Part shown: piece after piece, positions 38,728 through 47,751 of the stretch | Numbering within the stretch: position 1 is the first letter of the stretch | Layout of the letters: every line of letters begins with the position of its first letter | Assembly: GCA_017962235.1 (NCBI GenBank) | Contig: JAGCVS010000019.1 | Location: 124,001-188,000, forward strand | Source of the DNA: Bacteroidales bacterium | GTDB lineage: Bacteria; Bacteroidota; Bacteroidia; Bacteroidales; UBA932 | DNA: 64,000 bases | Direction of reading: 5' to 3' | The notes under the pieces: model-generated | The model's database searches: none | Told to the model about the DNA's origin: nothing | What the model saw: only the letters and a program-made list of their open reading frames with translations | Translations under genes and position numbers: made by a program

Positions 38728-41700
38728 CTACCGCTTGCTGAGCCAGTTATACGCATTGACAAACATATCCAGCCAGGGGGTGTCGGCATCGTGACGCTTC
38801 TCGCGCGGATACCACGGCCAGTTCCAGGGACGCAGGCAGCGCTCCGGATGGGGCATCATAGCCAGATGACGACCGTCGGGGCTACAGACACCGGCTATGC
38901 CCAGGGGCGATCCGTTGGGGTTGCCGGGATAATCGTTGTAGTTGTAGCGTACCGCAACCTCAACGTTCTTGCCGGCGGGGAAGCTGAACTTGCCCTCGCC
39001 GTGAGCCACCCAGATACCCAGCTTGGAACCCTTGAGAGACTTGAGCATCACTGCGGGGGAATCCTCTATGGTGACCCCCACAAAGCAGCTCTCGAACTTG
39101 TGCGAATCGTTGTGAATCATCTTGGGGGCATGCGCCCGGTCGTCGGGGGTGATTACGCCCAGTTCCGCCATCAGCTGGCATCCGTTGCAGATGCCCAGGC
39201 TCAGGGTATCCTTGCGGGCATAGAATCCGTCAATCGCCTTGCGGGCATGCTCGTTGTACATGAGCGCCCCCGCCCAGCCCTTGGCGCTGCCCAGGGTATC
39301 GGCGTTGGAGAAACCGCCCACAAACACAATCATGTCCACCTTTGTGAGGTCTTCGCGGCCGCTGGTGAGGTCGGTTGTATGGACGTCTTTCACGTCGAAG
39401 CCCGCCATGTAGAGTGCCCACGCCATTTCGCGGTCGCCGTTGGAACCCTTCTCGCGGATGATGGCCGCCACGGGTTTGCGGCCGTCCTGCGCCCTTTCTG
39501 CCCGTTGCTCCGGGAAGCGGTATACCAGCGGCTGCTTTGAGAAGTTGTCGCGGCGGCGGAGAGCGCAGTCGCCCGCCGTCTGGCGCTTGTCAAGCAGATA
39601 CGATGTCTCAAACCAGTGCTTGCGCATGGCGTCGATATCCAGATGGAGTTCGCCGCCGGCATACTTGATATCCAGGGTGCGGGAAGGCTGCCAGCTGCCT
39701 ATCCTGTAATACTGTATTCTCTGTCCGTTCAGATAATCCTCCACGAACGGGATGCCCGCCTGGATAATCACGCCCGGCTGCTCGCTGAGCAGCACGTTTG
39801 CGTCCAGAGCTCTCAGGTCGATGTCCAGACCGCCCTTTGTATTTGCGAACATGCTCTCCAGCAGCGCTGTCACAAGACCGCCGGCGCTCACGTCATGCCC
39901 GGCGAGCAAGAGTTCCTCGTTCACCAGCCCCTGCACAGTCTCGAAGCACTTTGCGAAATATGCCGGGTCCTTGATATCGGGGCAGCCCTCACCCACTGCA
40001 GAACATACCTGCGCATAGGCGCTGCCGCCCAGAGCGAAGTCCGGCTTGCGGTCGAACGGGATATAGAGTATGGTAGAGGGGACACTCTCGAATGCGGCAT
40101 GAACCGTCTTGGTAATGTCGCTCACTTGCCCCACTGTGGATACTATCAGAGTGCCGGGAGAGAGGACCTTTTCCCCGGAAGGATATTTCTGCGTCATGGA
40201 CATCGAGTCCTTGCCGGTGGGAATGTTGATTCCCAGGGCAAGGGCAAAGTCGCTGGCCCCCTTCACCGCCTTGTACAGGCGCGCGTCCTCCCCTTCGTTG
40301 CGGGTCGGCCACATCCAGTTGGCGGACAGCGACACTCCGCGCAGGCCGCCGTCTATCGCTGCCCACACCATGTTGGTGAGCGCCTCGGCGATGGTCATGC
40401 GGCTGCCGGCCGCCGGATCTATCAGACCCACGGCGGGTGCATGGCCAATGGAGGTGGCGATGCCCCGGTTGGAATCATAAGTGATGGCGGTAACCGCCAC
40501 ATCGTTGAGCGGCAGCTGAATCTCGCCCGCCGTCTGCTGGCAGGCAATCAGGCCGGTCACGGAACGGTCCACCTTGTTGGTGAGCCAGTCCTTGCAGGCC
40601 ACCGACTCCAGCGAGAGGACATCCTCTATCACCTTTGTGAGCTCTTCAGGGCTATAGCTGCCCACCGGCTTCACATCGGGGTATTTCTTCTCTACGGTGG
40701 TGCCGGTCATCACGGTCTTGGGGGTGCTCCCCATCATGTCGCCAATGGCCAGATCTATCGGAGCCACGCCAGTTGCGCTATCCTTCAGGGTGAAATTGTG
40801 CTCGCCGGTGGTGGTGCCTATCTTGTAGAACGGGGCGCGCTCGCGTTCTGCAATCTTGCACAGATGCTCCGCGTCGCGCTCTTTCATTACCAGACCCATG
40901 CGCTCCTGACTCTCGTTGCCGATAATCTCCTTGTAAGAGAGGGTCGGGTCGCCGATGGGCAATTTGGCTATGTCGATGGTGCCGCCCACCTCCTCCACCA
41001 GCTCCGAGAGGCAGTTCAGATGGCCGCCGGCACCATGGTCGTGTACCGATATGATGGTGTTTTTATCCTCCTCCGCAATGGCGCGGATGGCGTTGTATGC
41101 GCGCTTCTGCATCTCCGGATTGGAGCGCTGCACCGCGTTGAGTTCTATGGCGTTGGCGTATTCTCCGGTGGCCACGCTGCTCACCGCACCGCCGCCCATG
41201 CCGATACGGTAGTTATCACCACCCAGCAGCACAACCGCATCGCCTTTGCCCGGAGTCTCCTTGATGGAATCACGCTTCTTGGCATAGCCGATGCCGCCCG
41301 CCTGCATTATTACCTTATCGTAGCCGTACATGCCGCGGCTGTCGCCGTACTCGAACGTGAGCAGCGAACCGCATATTATCGGCTGGCCAAACTTGTTGCC
41401 AAAGTCGCTGGCGCCGTTGGAGGCCTTGATAAGTATCTCCTGCGGAGTCTGGTACAGCCACTTGCGCTCCTGGAACGCCTCCCATGCGCGCCGCCCCTCT
41501 TCAAAACGGGGGTAGCTGGTCATGTACACCGCGGTGCCGGCAATGGGGAACGAGCCCTTGCCACCCGCCATACGGTCGCGGATCTCTCCGCCGGTGCCTG
41601 TGGCAGCGCCGTTGAAAGGTTCCACGGTGGTGGGGAAGTTGTGCGTCTCCGCCTTCAGCGAAATCACCGTCTCCGCCGGCTCGCGCTTGAACAGGGAGGG

Positions 41701-42390
41701 TTTAGAGCCGTCTGTGGGGTGGAAAAGCTCCACCTCGGGCCCCTCTATGAAGGCGCAGTTGTCTTTATATGCCGATACCACGCGGTTGGGATTGGTTTGC
41801 GTGGTCTTCTTTATCAGCTTGAAAAGCGACGAGGGCTGCTCCTCGCCGTCAATTATGAACGTACCGTTGAAAATCTTGTGGCGGCAGTGCTCGCTGTTCA
41901 CCTGGCTGAAGCCGAACACCTCACTGTCCGTAAGACTGCGGCCCAGCTTGGCGGAAAGGTCCTGCAGATACTTGATCTCTTCCGGCGACAGGGCCAGCCC
42001 CTCGCGGCGGTTGTACTCCTCAAAATCGGTGATGTACTCTATCGGGTCCGGAGTGTGGTCCACCGTAAAGATGTCCTGATCCAGGCCTCGGTAAAGGCGC
42101 TGCAGCATCTTGTCAAAAGAAGCGGTCTCGCTCTGCACCGGGAAGTATTCCTCTATGCGCTTAATACCGCGGATGTTCATGTTCTGGGCAATCTCCACTG
42201 CGGTGGTGCTCCAGGGGGTAATCATCTCGCGGCGGGGGCCCACAAAGAAGCCCTCCAGTTTCTCTGCATCCGTCTTCTTGGCGCAAGAAAAAAGCCACTC
42301 AAGGGCGTTTATAGCCTCTTGTGGCTGGTTTTCAACTGTTTGTACTGCAATAACGCTGCCCGCGTCGTTTCGGAAAAACAATATTTTCAT
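38728..42390 (-). CDS. purL: Phosphoribosylformylglycinamidine synthase (long form with glutaminase domain)
   Basis: Fourth step of purine synthesis: FGAR + glutamine + ATP to FGAM. 1220 residues, the single-chain type. The order is an N-terminal domain, linker and PurM-like halves (SEHCRHKIFNGTF, KAETHNFPTTVEPFNGAATG, DHGAGGHLNCLSEL), then a class I glutaminase domain with catalytic Cys1068 in GICNGCQLM and the His/Glu pair in PHPERCLRPW. ATG 42390 lies 20 bases downstream of its -7 box. It is divergent from folC and followed by DUF2461. Confidence 0.97.
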   Translation of the reverse strand: MKILFFRNDAGSVIAVQTVENQPQEAINALEWLFSCAKKTDAEKLEGFFVGPRREMITPWSTTAVEIAQNMNIRGIKRIEEYFPVQSETASFDKMLQRLYRGLDQDIFTVDHTPDPIEYITDFEEYNRREGLALSPEEIKYLQDLSAKLGRSLTDSEVFGFSQVNSEHCRHKIFNGTFIIDGEEQPSSLFKLIKKTTQTNPNRVVSAYKDNCAFIEGPEVELFHPTDGSKPSLFKREPAETVISLKAETHNFPTTVEPFNGAATGTGGEIRDRMAGGKGSFPIAGTAVYMTSYPRFEEGRRAWEAFQERKWLYQTPQEILIKASNGASDFGNKFGQPIICGSLLTFEYGDSRGMYGYDKVIMQAGGIGYAKKRDSIKETPGKGDAVVLLGGDNYRIGMGGGAVSSVATGEYANAIELNAVQRSNPEMQKRAYNAIRAIAEEDKNTIISVHDHGAGGHLNCLSELVEEVGGTIDIAKLPIGDPTLSYKEIIGNESQERMGLVMKERDAEHLCKIAERERAPFYKIGTTTGEHNFTLKDSATGVAPIDLAIGDMMGSTPKTVMTGTTVEKKYPDVKPVGSYSPEELTKVIEDVLSLESVACKDWLTNKVDRSVTGLIACQQTAGEIQLPLNDVAVTAITYDSNRGIATSIGHAPAVGLIDPAAGSRMTIAEALTNMVWAAIDGGLRGVSLSANWMWPTRNEGEDARLYKAVKGASDFALALGINIPTGKDSMSMTQKYPSGEKVLSPGTLIVSTVGQVSDITKTVHAAFESVPSTILYIPFDRKPDFALGGSAYAQVCSAVGEGCPDIKDPAYFAKCFETVQGLVNEELLLAGHDVSAGGLVTALLESMFANTKGGLDIDLRALDANVLLSEQPGVIIQAGIPFVEDYLNGQRIQYYRIGSWQPSRTLDIKYAGGELHLDIDAMRKHWFETSYLLDKRQTAGDCALRRRDNFSKQPLVYRFPEQRAERAQDGRKPVAAIIREKGSNGDREMAWALYMAGFDVKDVHTTDLTSGREDLTKVDMIVFVGGFSNADTLGSAKGWAGALMYNEHARKAIDGFYARKDTLSLGICNGCQLMAELGVITPDDRAHAPKMIHNDSHKFESCFVGVTIEDSPAVMLKSLKGSKLGIWVAHGEGKFSFPAGKNVEVAVRYNYNDYPGNPNGSPLGIAGVCSPDGRHLAMMPHPERCLRPWNWPWYPREKRHDADTPWLDMFVNAYNWLSKR

Positions 42391-42409
42391 TTGGCACTGT
42401 TTGTAGCAG

Positions 42410-42417
42410 CAAATTTA
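42410..42417 (-). promoter_or_regulatory. -7 box TAAATTTG of purL
   Basis: Exact consensus on the minus strand, 20 bases before the start codon; the folC box lies 10 bases away on the other strand. Confidence 0.6.
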
Positions 42418-42427
42418 GCAAAATGTG

Positions 42428-42435
42428 TAATTTCG
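42428..42435 (+). promoter_or_regulatory. -7 box TAATTTCG of folC
   Basis: One mismatch (C for T) from TAnnTTTG. It ends 5 bases before the GTG start. The same TTCG variant precedes gyrB, tRNA-Cys and the CBM9-like gene. Confidence 0.5.
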
Positions 42436-42439
42436 CGGC

Positions 42440-43735
42440 GTGACTTACGAAGAAAAAATAGAGAAACTTTTTGCGCGGACACCGTCGTTCCAGCAGGTGG
42501 GGGCTGCGGCCTACAAGCCGGGGCTGGATACGATGGTAGAGTTCGCCGCGCTGCTGGGACATCCGGAGCGCGGGCTGCGCTGTATCCACATCGCCGGCAC
42601 CAACGGCAAAGGGAGCGTGAGCTCTTTTCTGGCGGCGGCGCTCAGCTGCGGTGCGGGCAGTTGCGCGGGTGGCGTCACATCCGGCAGCGGGCAGCGCATA
42701 GGTCTCTACACCTCCCCCCACCTCACCGACTTCCGCGAGCGAATAAAAGTCGTCTCCGAGGATGGCTTCGAGATGATTCCACGCGAGGCTGTGGAGGAGT
42801 TTCTGGACACTTACGACGGCTTCATAGAACACCGCCGGCCATCTTTCTTCGAAATCACCACGGCGATGGCTTTCTGGTATTTCGCCGCCGCAGGCGTGGA
42901 CCTGGCGGTGATAGAGTGCGGCCTGGGCGGGCGGCTGGATTCCACCAACATCATCAACCCGCTGGTGAGCGTGGTCACCAACATCGGGCTGGAGCACACA
43001 TCCTATCTGGGGGACACTCTTCAGAAAATCGCCTTTGAGAAGGCGGGCATCATCAAACCCGGCAGGCCGGTGGTAATCGGTGAGATTAACTATTCGACCC
43101 GGCCGGTTTTCGAGCAGGCGGCAGCAGAGCGCGACTGCGAAATCGTGTTCGCGCCGGAACGGCCGTGCGGGCTTACTACAGACGGTTTGGACCTACCCGG
43201 CGATTATCAGCAGCAGAACATTGCCACTGTGGCGACGGCGCTGGATATTATTGAGACGCATTACGGAATCAGTGCCGACAATTCCCGCCTGAAGCGGGCG
43301 GCTGCCCTCACCGGCCTGCACGGCCGCTGGGAGAAACTCTCCTCGAAGCCCGATATAATCTGCGACATCGGCCACAACGCCCACGGCCTGCGCCGCGTGT
43401 TTGACCAACTGCGCGAAGTGGTGCACAACTATCGTCATGTATACATCATCTTTGGCGTGGTAAGCGACAAAGACGTGGATGCCATAGCCCCGATGATGAT
43501 AAAGCCAGACGAGCACGTCTCCTACATCCTTACACAGCCCTCCACCAAGCGCGCCATGCCCGTGGAGCAGCTGGCGGAAAAGCTCGCCTGCTGCGGCATC
43601 ACCGGCACCATCACCTCAACCGTGGCGGAAGCCATCACTCTGGCAAAAAAAGAAGCTGCCGCAGAAGATTTGATCTTCACCGGCGGCAGCAACTTTACTG
43701 TGAGCGACCTTATTCTGTCTCGTGCCAGAATTTGA
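42440..43735 (+). CDS. folC: Folylpolyglutamate/dihydrofolate synthase
   Basis: Adds glutamate to folates and dihydropteroate. 431 residues. Mur-ligase-like fold with P-loop HIAGTNGKGSVSSF near residue 50, IGLYTSPHL, IECGLGGRLDSTN, and the C-terminal GRWEKLSSKPDIICDIGHNAHG motif. The start is a GTG (42440) immediately behind the -7 box. Its 3' end overlaps the convergent small lipoprotein gene by 26 bases. Confidence 0.95.
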   Translation: MTYEEKIEKLFARTPSFQQVGAAAYKPGLDTMVEFAALLGHPERGLRCIHIAGTNGKGSVSSFLAAALSCGAGSCAGGVTSGSGQRIGLYTSPHLTDFRERIKVVSEDGFEMIPREAVEEFLDTYDGFIEHRRPSFFEITTAMAFWYFAAAGVDLAVIECGLGGRLDSTNIINPLVSVVTNIGLEHTSYLGDTLQKIAFEKAGIIKPGRPVVIGEINYSTRPVFEQAAAERDCEIVFAPERPCGLTTDGLDLPGDYQQQNIATVATALDIIETHYGISADNSRLKRAAALTGLHGRWEKLSSKPDIICDIGHNAHGLRRVFDQLREVVHNYRHVYIIFGVVSDKDVDAIAPMMIKPDEHVSYILTQPSTKRAMPVEQLAEKLACCGITGTITSTVAEAITLAKKEAAAEDLIFTGGSNFTVSDLILSRARI

Positions 43736-44171
43736 GTTTCAGCGTCTTGGAACCGCTGGTGAGGGTGATCTTGTCACTGTTTTCTGTAAGGACAAAGTCC
43801 CAGTCGCCGTTCAGGAACTTGTAGTTTCCGTCAATCTTGATGGTGCATGAGGTAGCGCTGTTGTAGGTCAGTTTGCCCTTCTGGAAATAGTAGATTTCGA
43901 GCTTGTCGGGTTCACCGCCCCACTTGTCGCCCATAATCTGCACCTGGCAGTCAACTTTGTCGCCTTTCTTGCCGGCCCATTTGGACTTGGCCACGATGAA
44001 TGCGGTAAAATTGCTGCTTGCATCGGAATCGCCAAGATCAATCTGGCCGTCGCTGCTGTATGAGTAGCCCTTGATGGTGGGGGACACTTTCATCATGTCA
44101 TCTATCATGCCGTCCAAATTGCAGGAAAAAAGCAGCGGCAGAAACGCCATCAGTACTAAAAGTTTCTTCAT
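43710..44171 (-). CDS. Small lipoprotein of unknown function
   Basis: 153 residues, signal peptide MKKLLVLMAFLPLLFSC with lipobox LFSC. The mature protein is beta-rich (GYSYSSDGQIDLGD, DCQVQIMGDKWG, SCTIKIDGNYKFLNGDW). No family recognised. It has its own -7 box (44197-44204) and ends 26 bases inside the folC gene on the opposite strand. Confidence 0.75.
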   Translation of the reverse strand: MKKLLVLMAFLPLLFSCNLDGMIDDMMKVSPTIKGYSYSSDGQIDLGDSDASSNFTAFIVAKSKWAGKKGDKVDCQVQIMGDKWGGEPDKLEIYYFQKGKLTYNSATSCTIKIDGNYKFLNGDWDFVLTENSDKITLTSGSKTLKLKFWHETE

Positions 44172-44196
44172 GTCGGTTGTAATTAATTGTTTACCA

Positions 44197-44204
44197 CAAA
44201 TTTA
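44197..44204 (-). promoter_or_regulatory. -7 box TAAATTTG of the small lipoprotein gene
   Basis: Exact consensus on the minus strand, 26 bases before the ATG at 44171. Confidence 0.55.
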
Positions 44205-44228
44205 GAAAAAGAACCGGACTAATGCAAA

Positions 44229-44888
44229 CTATTCAAAAACCAGCTCGCCAAAGTATTCGGGACGGTGGTAATCGGGATTCTCGCAGCCCACGGGGCTCCA
44301 GGTGACATAGTGGGGTACCGGCATATCGTCGCCGCACTTGTAGAAGTTGGCGAGTTTCACGCGGCCGGAAACTTCCGCGCCTTTGATGCCGTAAATCTCA
44401 AACGGGATGGCCATGGTCAGGGTCCAGCAGCAGCGCCCTTTCTCCTTTACCACGCTCTTGGAGCCCAGCGACGCCACCCTGCGGATGCGGCTTATCACGG
44501 AATCGTCAAAGTTGTGACGGTGGTTGCGGTCCGGCCCGCAGGCAAAGGTGCCGTGCCCGATGCAGGTCATCTCAATGTTGTAGTAGTCGGGCTTGGTCAA
44601 ATCGGGAATCATGAAGAACTCCACGCACGAGTCTTTCCAGGGCTCCGATTTGTAGTCATACTCAAAGGTGCCGCGCACTCCGCGCTCTATAACCTTGAAC
44701 TGCAAGAAGATTTCATCGCCGTTATGGGCAATCTTGAAGCTTACGCGGGGTTTGTAAGGATACGCCGGCCAGTTTAAGCAGTCCACGGCGTGGGAAGCCA
44801 CGCTGCGGCGTTTGAAATACTTTAACACATCTTCCATTTTCGCCCCTTTGGGGAGAGAATTCTTAACGACTTTGAGTGACTTTGACAT
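44229..44888 (-). CDS. CBM9-like carbohydrate-binding protein
   Basis: 219 residues resembling family 9 carbohydrate-binding modules (CBM9_2 type). The core has RVSFKIAHNGDEIFLQFKV, EPWKDSCVEFFMIP and WTLTMAIPFEIYGI. There is no signal peptide, so it should be cytoplasmic unless another export route is used. I start at ATG 44888; the longer frame uses a TTG. No glycoside hydrolase lies beside it, and no sugar specificity can be given. Divergent from the PPDK gene. Confidence 0.8.
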   Translation of the reverse strand: MSKSLKVVKNSLPKGAKMEDVLKYFKRRSVASHAVDCLNWPAYPYKPRVSFKIAHNGDEIFLQFKVIERGVRGTFEYDYKSEPWKDSCVEFFMIPDLTKPDYYNIEMTCIGHGTFACGPDRNHRHNFDDSVISRIRRVASLGSKSVVKEKGRCCWTLTMAIPFEIYGIKGAEVSGRVKLANFYKCGDDMPVPHYVTWSPVGCENPDYHRPEYFGELVFE

Positions 44889-44907
44889 ATTTTCTGACAA
44901 TTATTAT

Positions 44908-44915
44908 TATTTTTG
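44908..44915 (+). promoter_or_regulatory. -7 box TATTTTTG of the PPDK gene
   Basis: Exact consensus match, about 53 bases before the start at 44968. It overlaps the region transcribed from the opposite promoter at 44930. Confidence 0.5.
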
Positions 44916-44929
44916 CGAGATTTATTGCA

Positions 44930-44937
44930 CGAAAGTA
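44930..44937 (-). promoter_or_regulatory. -7 box TACTTTCG of the CBM9-like gene
   Basis: TTCG variant of the consensus on the minus strand, 42 bases before ATG 44888. The two divergent promoters face each other across 14 bases. Confidence 0.4.
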
Positions 44938-44967
44938 ATAACTAATAAATATTTAATCAAAGTTTTT

Positions 44968-47685
44968 ATGGCAAAAAGAGTTTATCGTTTTGGCGGCAAG
45001 AGCGCAGAAGGCAACGGCAAGATGCGCGAATTGCTGGGCGGCAAAGGTGCTAACCTTGCCGAGATGTGTCTGCTGGGAATGCCCGTTCCCGCCGGCTTTA
45101 CTATCACCACCGAGTGCTGCACCGAGTACTTCAACCTGGGCGGTCAGTTCCCCGCAGAGCTTGAGGCAGAGGTTAACGCAGCTCTCGAGGCAACCGAGGC
45201 TGTAATGGGTCGCAAATTCGGCGACGCTAAGGATCCCCTGCTGGTATCCTGCCGTTCCGGCGCCCGCAGCTCCATGCCCGGCATGATGGAGACCGTGCTC
45301 AACATCGGTCTCTGCAGCGAAACCATCCCCGGCCTTATCGCCAAGACCAAGAACCCCCGTTTCGTATATGATGCATACCGTCGCCTTATCATGATGTACT
45401 CCGACGTAGTTATGGAGAAGGCAGAGGGCATCGAGCCCGAAGACGGCAAGGGCATCCGCGTCCAGCTGGACAACATGATGGCCGAGGTTAAGGAGAAGAA
45501 GGGTTACAAGCTTGACACCGAGCTTACTGAAGAAGACCTCATCGCTCTTTGCGACGCTTTCAAGAAGCGCGTAAAAGAGGTTCTGGGCAAAGAGTTCCCC
45601 GATGATGCACGCGCTCAGCTCTGGGGCGGCATCGGCGCCGTGTTCAAATCATGGAACGGCAAGCGCGCCATCGCTTACCGCCGCATCGAGGGTATCCCCG
45701 ATGATTGGGGCACAGCTGTGACCGTAATGTCCATGGTATTCGGTAACATGGGTGAGACTTCCGCTACCGGCGTTGCATTCAGCCGCAACCCCGCTACCGG
45801 TGACAACAAGTTCTACGGCGAGTGGCTCATCAACGCACAGGGCGAGGACGTGGTTGCAGGTATCCGCACCCCCAACCCCCTGAACGAGGCCACCAAGACT
45901 GAGCACAACAAGAACCTCACTTCCCTGGAGAAGGCAATGCCCGCTGTTTACAAAGAGCTGGACACCATCCGTCAGAACCTCGAGAAGCACTACAACGATA
46001 TGCAGGACATCGAGTTCACCATCCAGGAAGGCAAGCTCTGGATGCTTCAGTGCCGCATTGGCAAACGCACCGGTATCGCTGCCCTGAATATGGCTATGGA
46101 TATGCTGGACGAAGGCCTTATCGATGAGAAGACCGCTGTTATGCGCGTAAGCCCCACTCAGCTCGACGAGCTCCTGCACCCCGTGCTTGACCCCGCTGCA
46201 GAGAAGAAGGCAACCGTTATCGCTAAGGGTCTGCCCGCAGGCCCCGGCGGTGCAGTAGGTAAGATCGTCTTCACCAGCGCAAAGGCTGTTGAGGCTGCTG
46301 CAAAGAAAGAGAAAGCCATTCTGGTTCGCGACGAGACCAATCCTGAGGACGTTGAAGGTATGCGCGCTGCCGACGGTCTGCTCACCGCACGCGGCGGTAT
46401 GACCAGCCACGCTGCACTGGTTGCACGCGGATGGGGCAAGTGCTGCATCGTAGGTTGCGACGCCGTTAAGTTTGAAGAACAGGCAGACGGCACCCGCAAG
46501 CTCTTCATCGCAGGCAAGGAATATCAGGAAGGCGACATCTTCTCACTGAACGGCAGCAAGGGCTACGTTTACGCAGAGAAGGTGGGCACCATGGACGCAA
46601 GCGAGAATCCCCGCTTTGTGAAGTTCATGAGCCTCGTTGACAAATATCGCAAGCTTGGTGTACGCACCAACGCAGATAACCCCGACGATGCCGCTAAGGC
46701 AATCGAGTTCGGCGCAGAGGGTATCGGCCTGTTCCGTATAGAGCACATGTTTTACGGCAAGAACAGTGAGGCTCCCCTTGCAAAACTCCGCAAGGTGATC
46801 CACACCGCTACCGCAGAAGAGCGTCTGCAGGCAATCAAGGAGCTGGAGCCTTTCGTAAAGGAGGCTACCAAGGCTACCATGAAGGTGATGAACGGCAAGC
46901 CCGTTACCTTCCGTCTGCTTGACCCGCCTTTGCATGAGTTCGTTCCCCAGACCCTGGACAAGCAGGAAGAGCTGGCAGCCGAGCTGCACATCTCTGTAGA
47001 GGAGATTCGTAAGCGTGGTGAGGCTCTGCACGAGGTGAACCCCATGATGGGTCACCGCGGCGTACGTCTGGGTATCAGCTACCCCAGCCTTTCCGAGATG
47101 CAGTTCCGCGCTATCTTCGAGGCAGCCGGCGAGCTTTACGCAGAGGGCTTCAACCCCCGTCCGGAGATCATGATCCCCGTTACCGTATCCGTGAACGAGC
47201 TTAACTTCCAGAAGCGTATCTGCGACCGCGTACACAAAGAGGTCGAGGAGAAGTTTGACATGGACATCCCGTTCCTGTTCGGTACTATGATCGAGATTCC
47301 GCGCGCAGCAATCCTTGCAGACCGCATGGCACGCACCGCACAGTTCTTCAGCTTTGGTACCAACGACCTTACCCAGATGACCTACGGCTTCAGCCGCGAC
47401 GACATCGGCAGCTTCATGAAGGACTATCTGGACAACAAGATCCTCCCGTTTGACCCGTTCCAGAGCATCGATACCGAGTCTGTCGGCAAGCTCATCGAGG
47501 TCGGCGTGAAGGGCGGCCGTTCCACCCGCGAGAACCTCAAGGTGGGTATCTGCGGCGAGCACGGCGGTGACCCCGCATCCGTAGAATTCTGCCACAAGAT
47601 TGGCATGAACTACGTTTCCTGCTCACCGTTCCGCGTTCCTATCGCACGCCTCGCAGCAGCTCAGGCAGCAATCAAGAATGCGTAA
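44968..47685 (+). CDS. ppdK: Pyruvate, phosphate dikinase
   Basis: Interconverts pyruvate + ATP + Pi with PEP + AMP + PPi. 906 residues from ATG 44968 (MAKRVYRFGGKSAEGNGKMR); the in-frame extension to 44812 runs antisense through the CBM9-like gene and is rejected. Domains in order are the ATP-grasp N-terminal half (GGKGANLAEM), the phosphohistidine domain with His481 in GGMTSHAALVARGWGKCC, and the C-terminal TIM barrel (FGTNDLTQMTYGFSRDD, CGEHGGDPASVEFCH). A terminator follows at 47709. It complements PFOR in pyruvate use. Confidence 0.98.
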   Translation: MAKRVYRFGGKSAEGNGKMRELLGGKGANLAEMCLLGMPVPAGFTITTECCTEYFNLGGQFPAELEAEVNAALEATEAVMGRKFGDAKDPLLVSCRSGARSSMPGMMETVLNIGLCSETIPGLIAKTKNPRFVYDAYRRLIMMYSDVVMEKAEGIEPEDGKGIRVQLDNMMAEVKEKKGYKLDTELTEEDLIALCDAFKKRVKEVLGKEFPDDARAQLWGGIGAVFKSWNGKRAIAYRRIEGIPDDWGTAVTVMSMVFGNMGETSATGVAFSRNPATGDNKFYGEWLINAQGEDVVAGIRTPNPLNEATKTEHNKNLTSLEKAMPAVYKELDTIRQNLEKHYNDMQDIEFTIQEGKLWMLQCRIGKRTGIAALNMAMDMLDEGLIDEKTAVMRVSPTQLDELLHPVLDPAAEKKATVIAKGLPAGPGGAVGKIVFTSAKAVEAAAKKEKAILVRDETNPEDVEGMRAADGLLTARGGMTSHAALVARGWGKCCIVGCDAVKFEEQADGTRKLFIAGKEYQEGDIFSLNGSKGYVYAEKVGTMDASENPRFVKFMSLVDKYRKLGVRTNADNPDDAAKAIEFGAEGIGLFRIEHMFYGKNSEAPLAKLRKVIHTATAEERLQAIKELEPFVKEATKATMKVMNGKPVTFRLLDPPLHEFVPQTLDKQEELAAELHISVEEIRKRGEALHEVNPMMGHRGVRLGISYPSLSEMQFRAIFEAAGELYAEGFNPRPEIMIPVTVSVNELNFQKRICDRVHKEVEEKFDMDIPFLFGTMIEIPRAAILADRMARTAQFFSFGTNDLTQMTYGFSRDDIGSFMKDYLDNKILPFDPFQSIDTESVGKLIEVGVKGGRSTRENLKVGICGEHGGDPASVEFCHKIGMNYVSCSPFRVPIARLAAAQAAIKNA

Positions 47686-47708
47686 TCTACATTCAAACCT
47701 ATGATAAT

Positions 47709-47743
47709 GCAGGGACCGGCGACTGTCCGGTCTCTGCTTTTTT
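47709..47743 (+). terminator. Terminator of ppdK
   Basis: Stem GCAGGGACCGG / CCGGTCTCTGC (one G-T pair) with a 7-base loop, followed by TTTTTT. The DUF368 start codon lies only 9 bases beyond. Confidence 0.9.
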
Positions 47744-47751
47744 AAAAACAA

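Noticed and set aside
39616-43038. A very long open frame on the plus strand (about 1140 codons)
   Set aside because: It runs antisense to purL and out of frame through folC. Its product is Ala/Val/Gly/His-rich with no motif. It is a by-product of GC-rich codon use.
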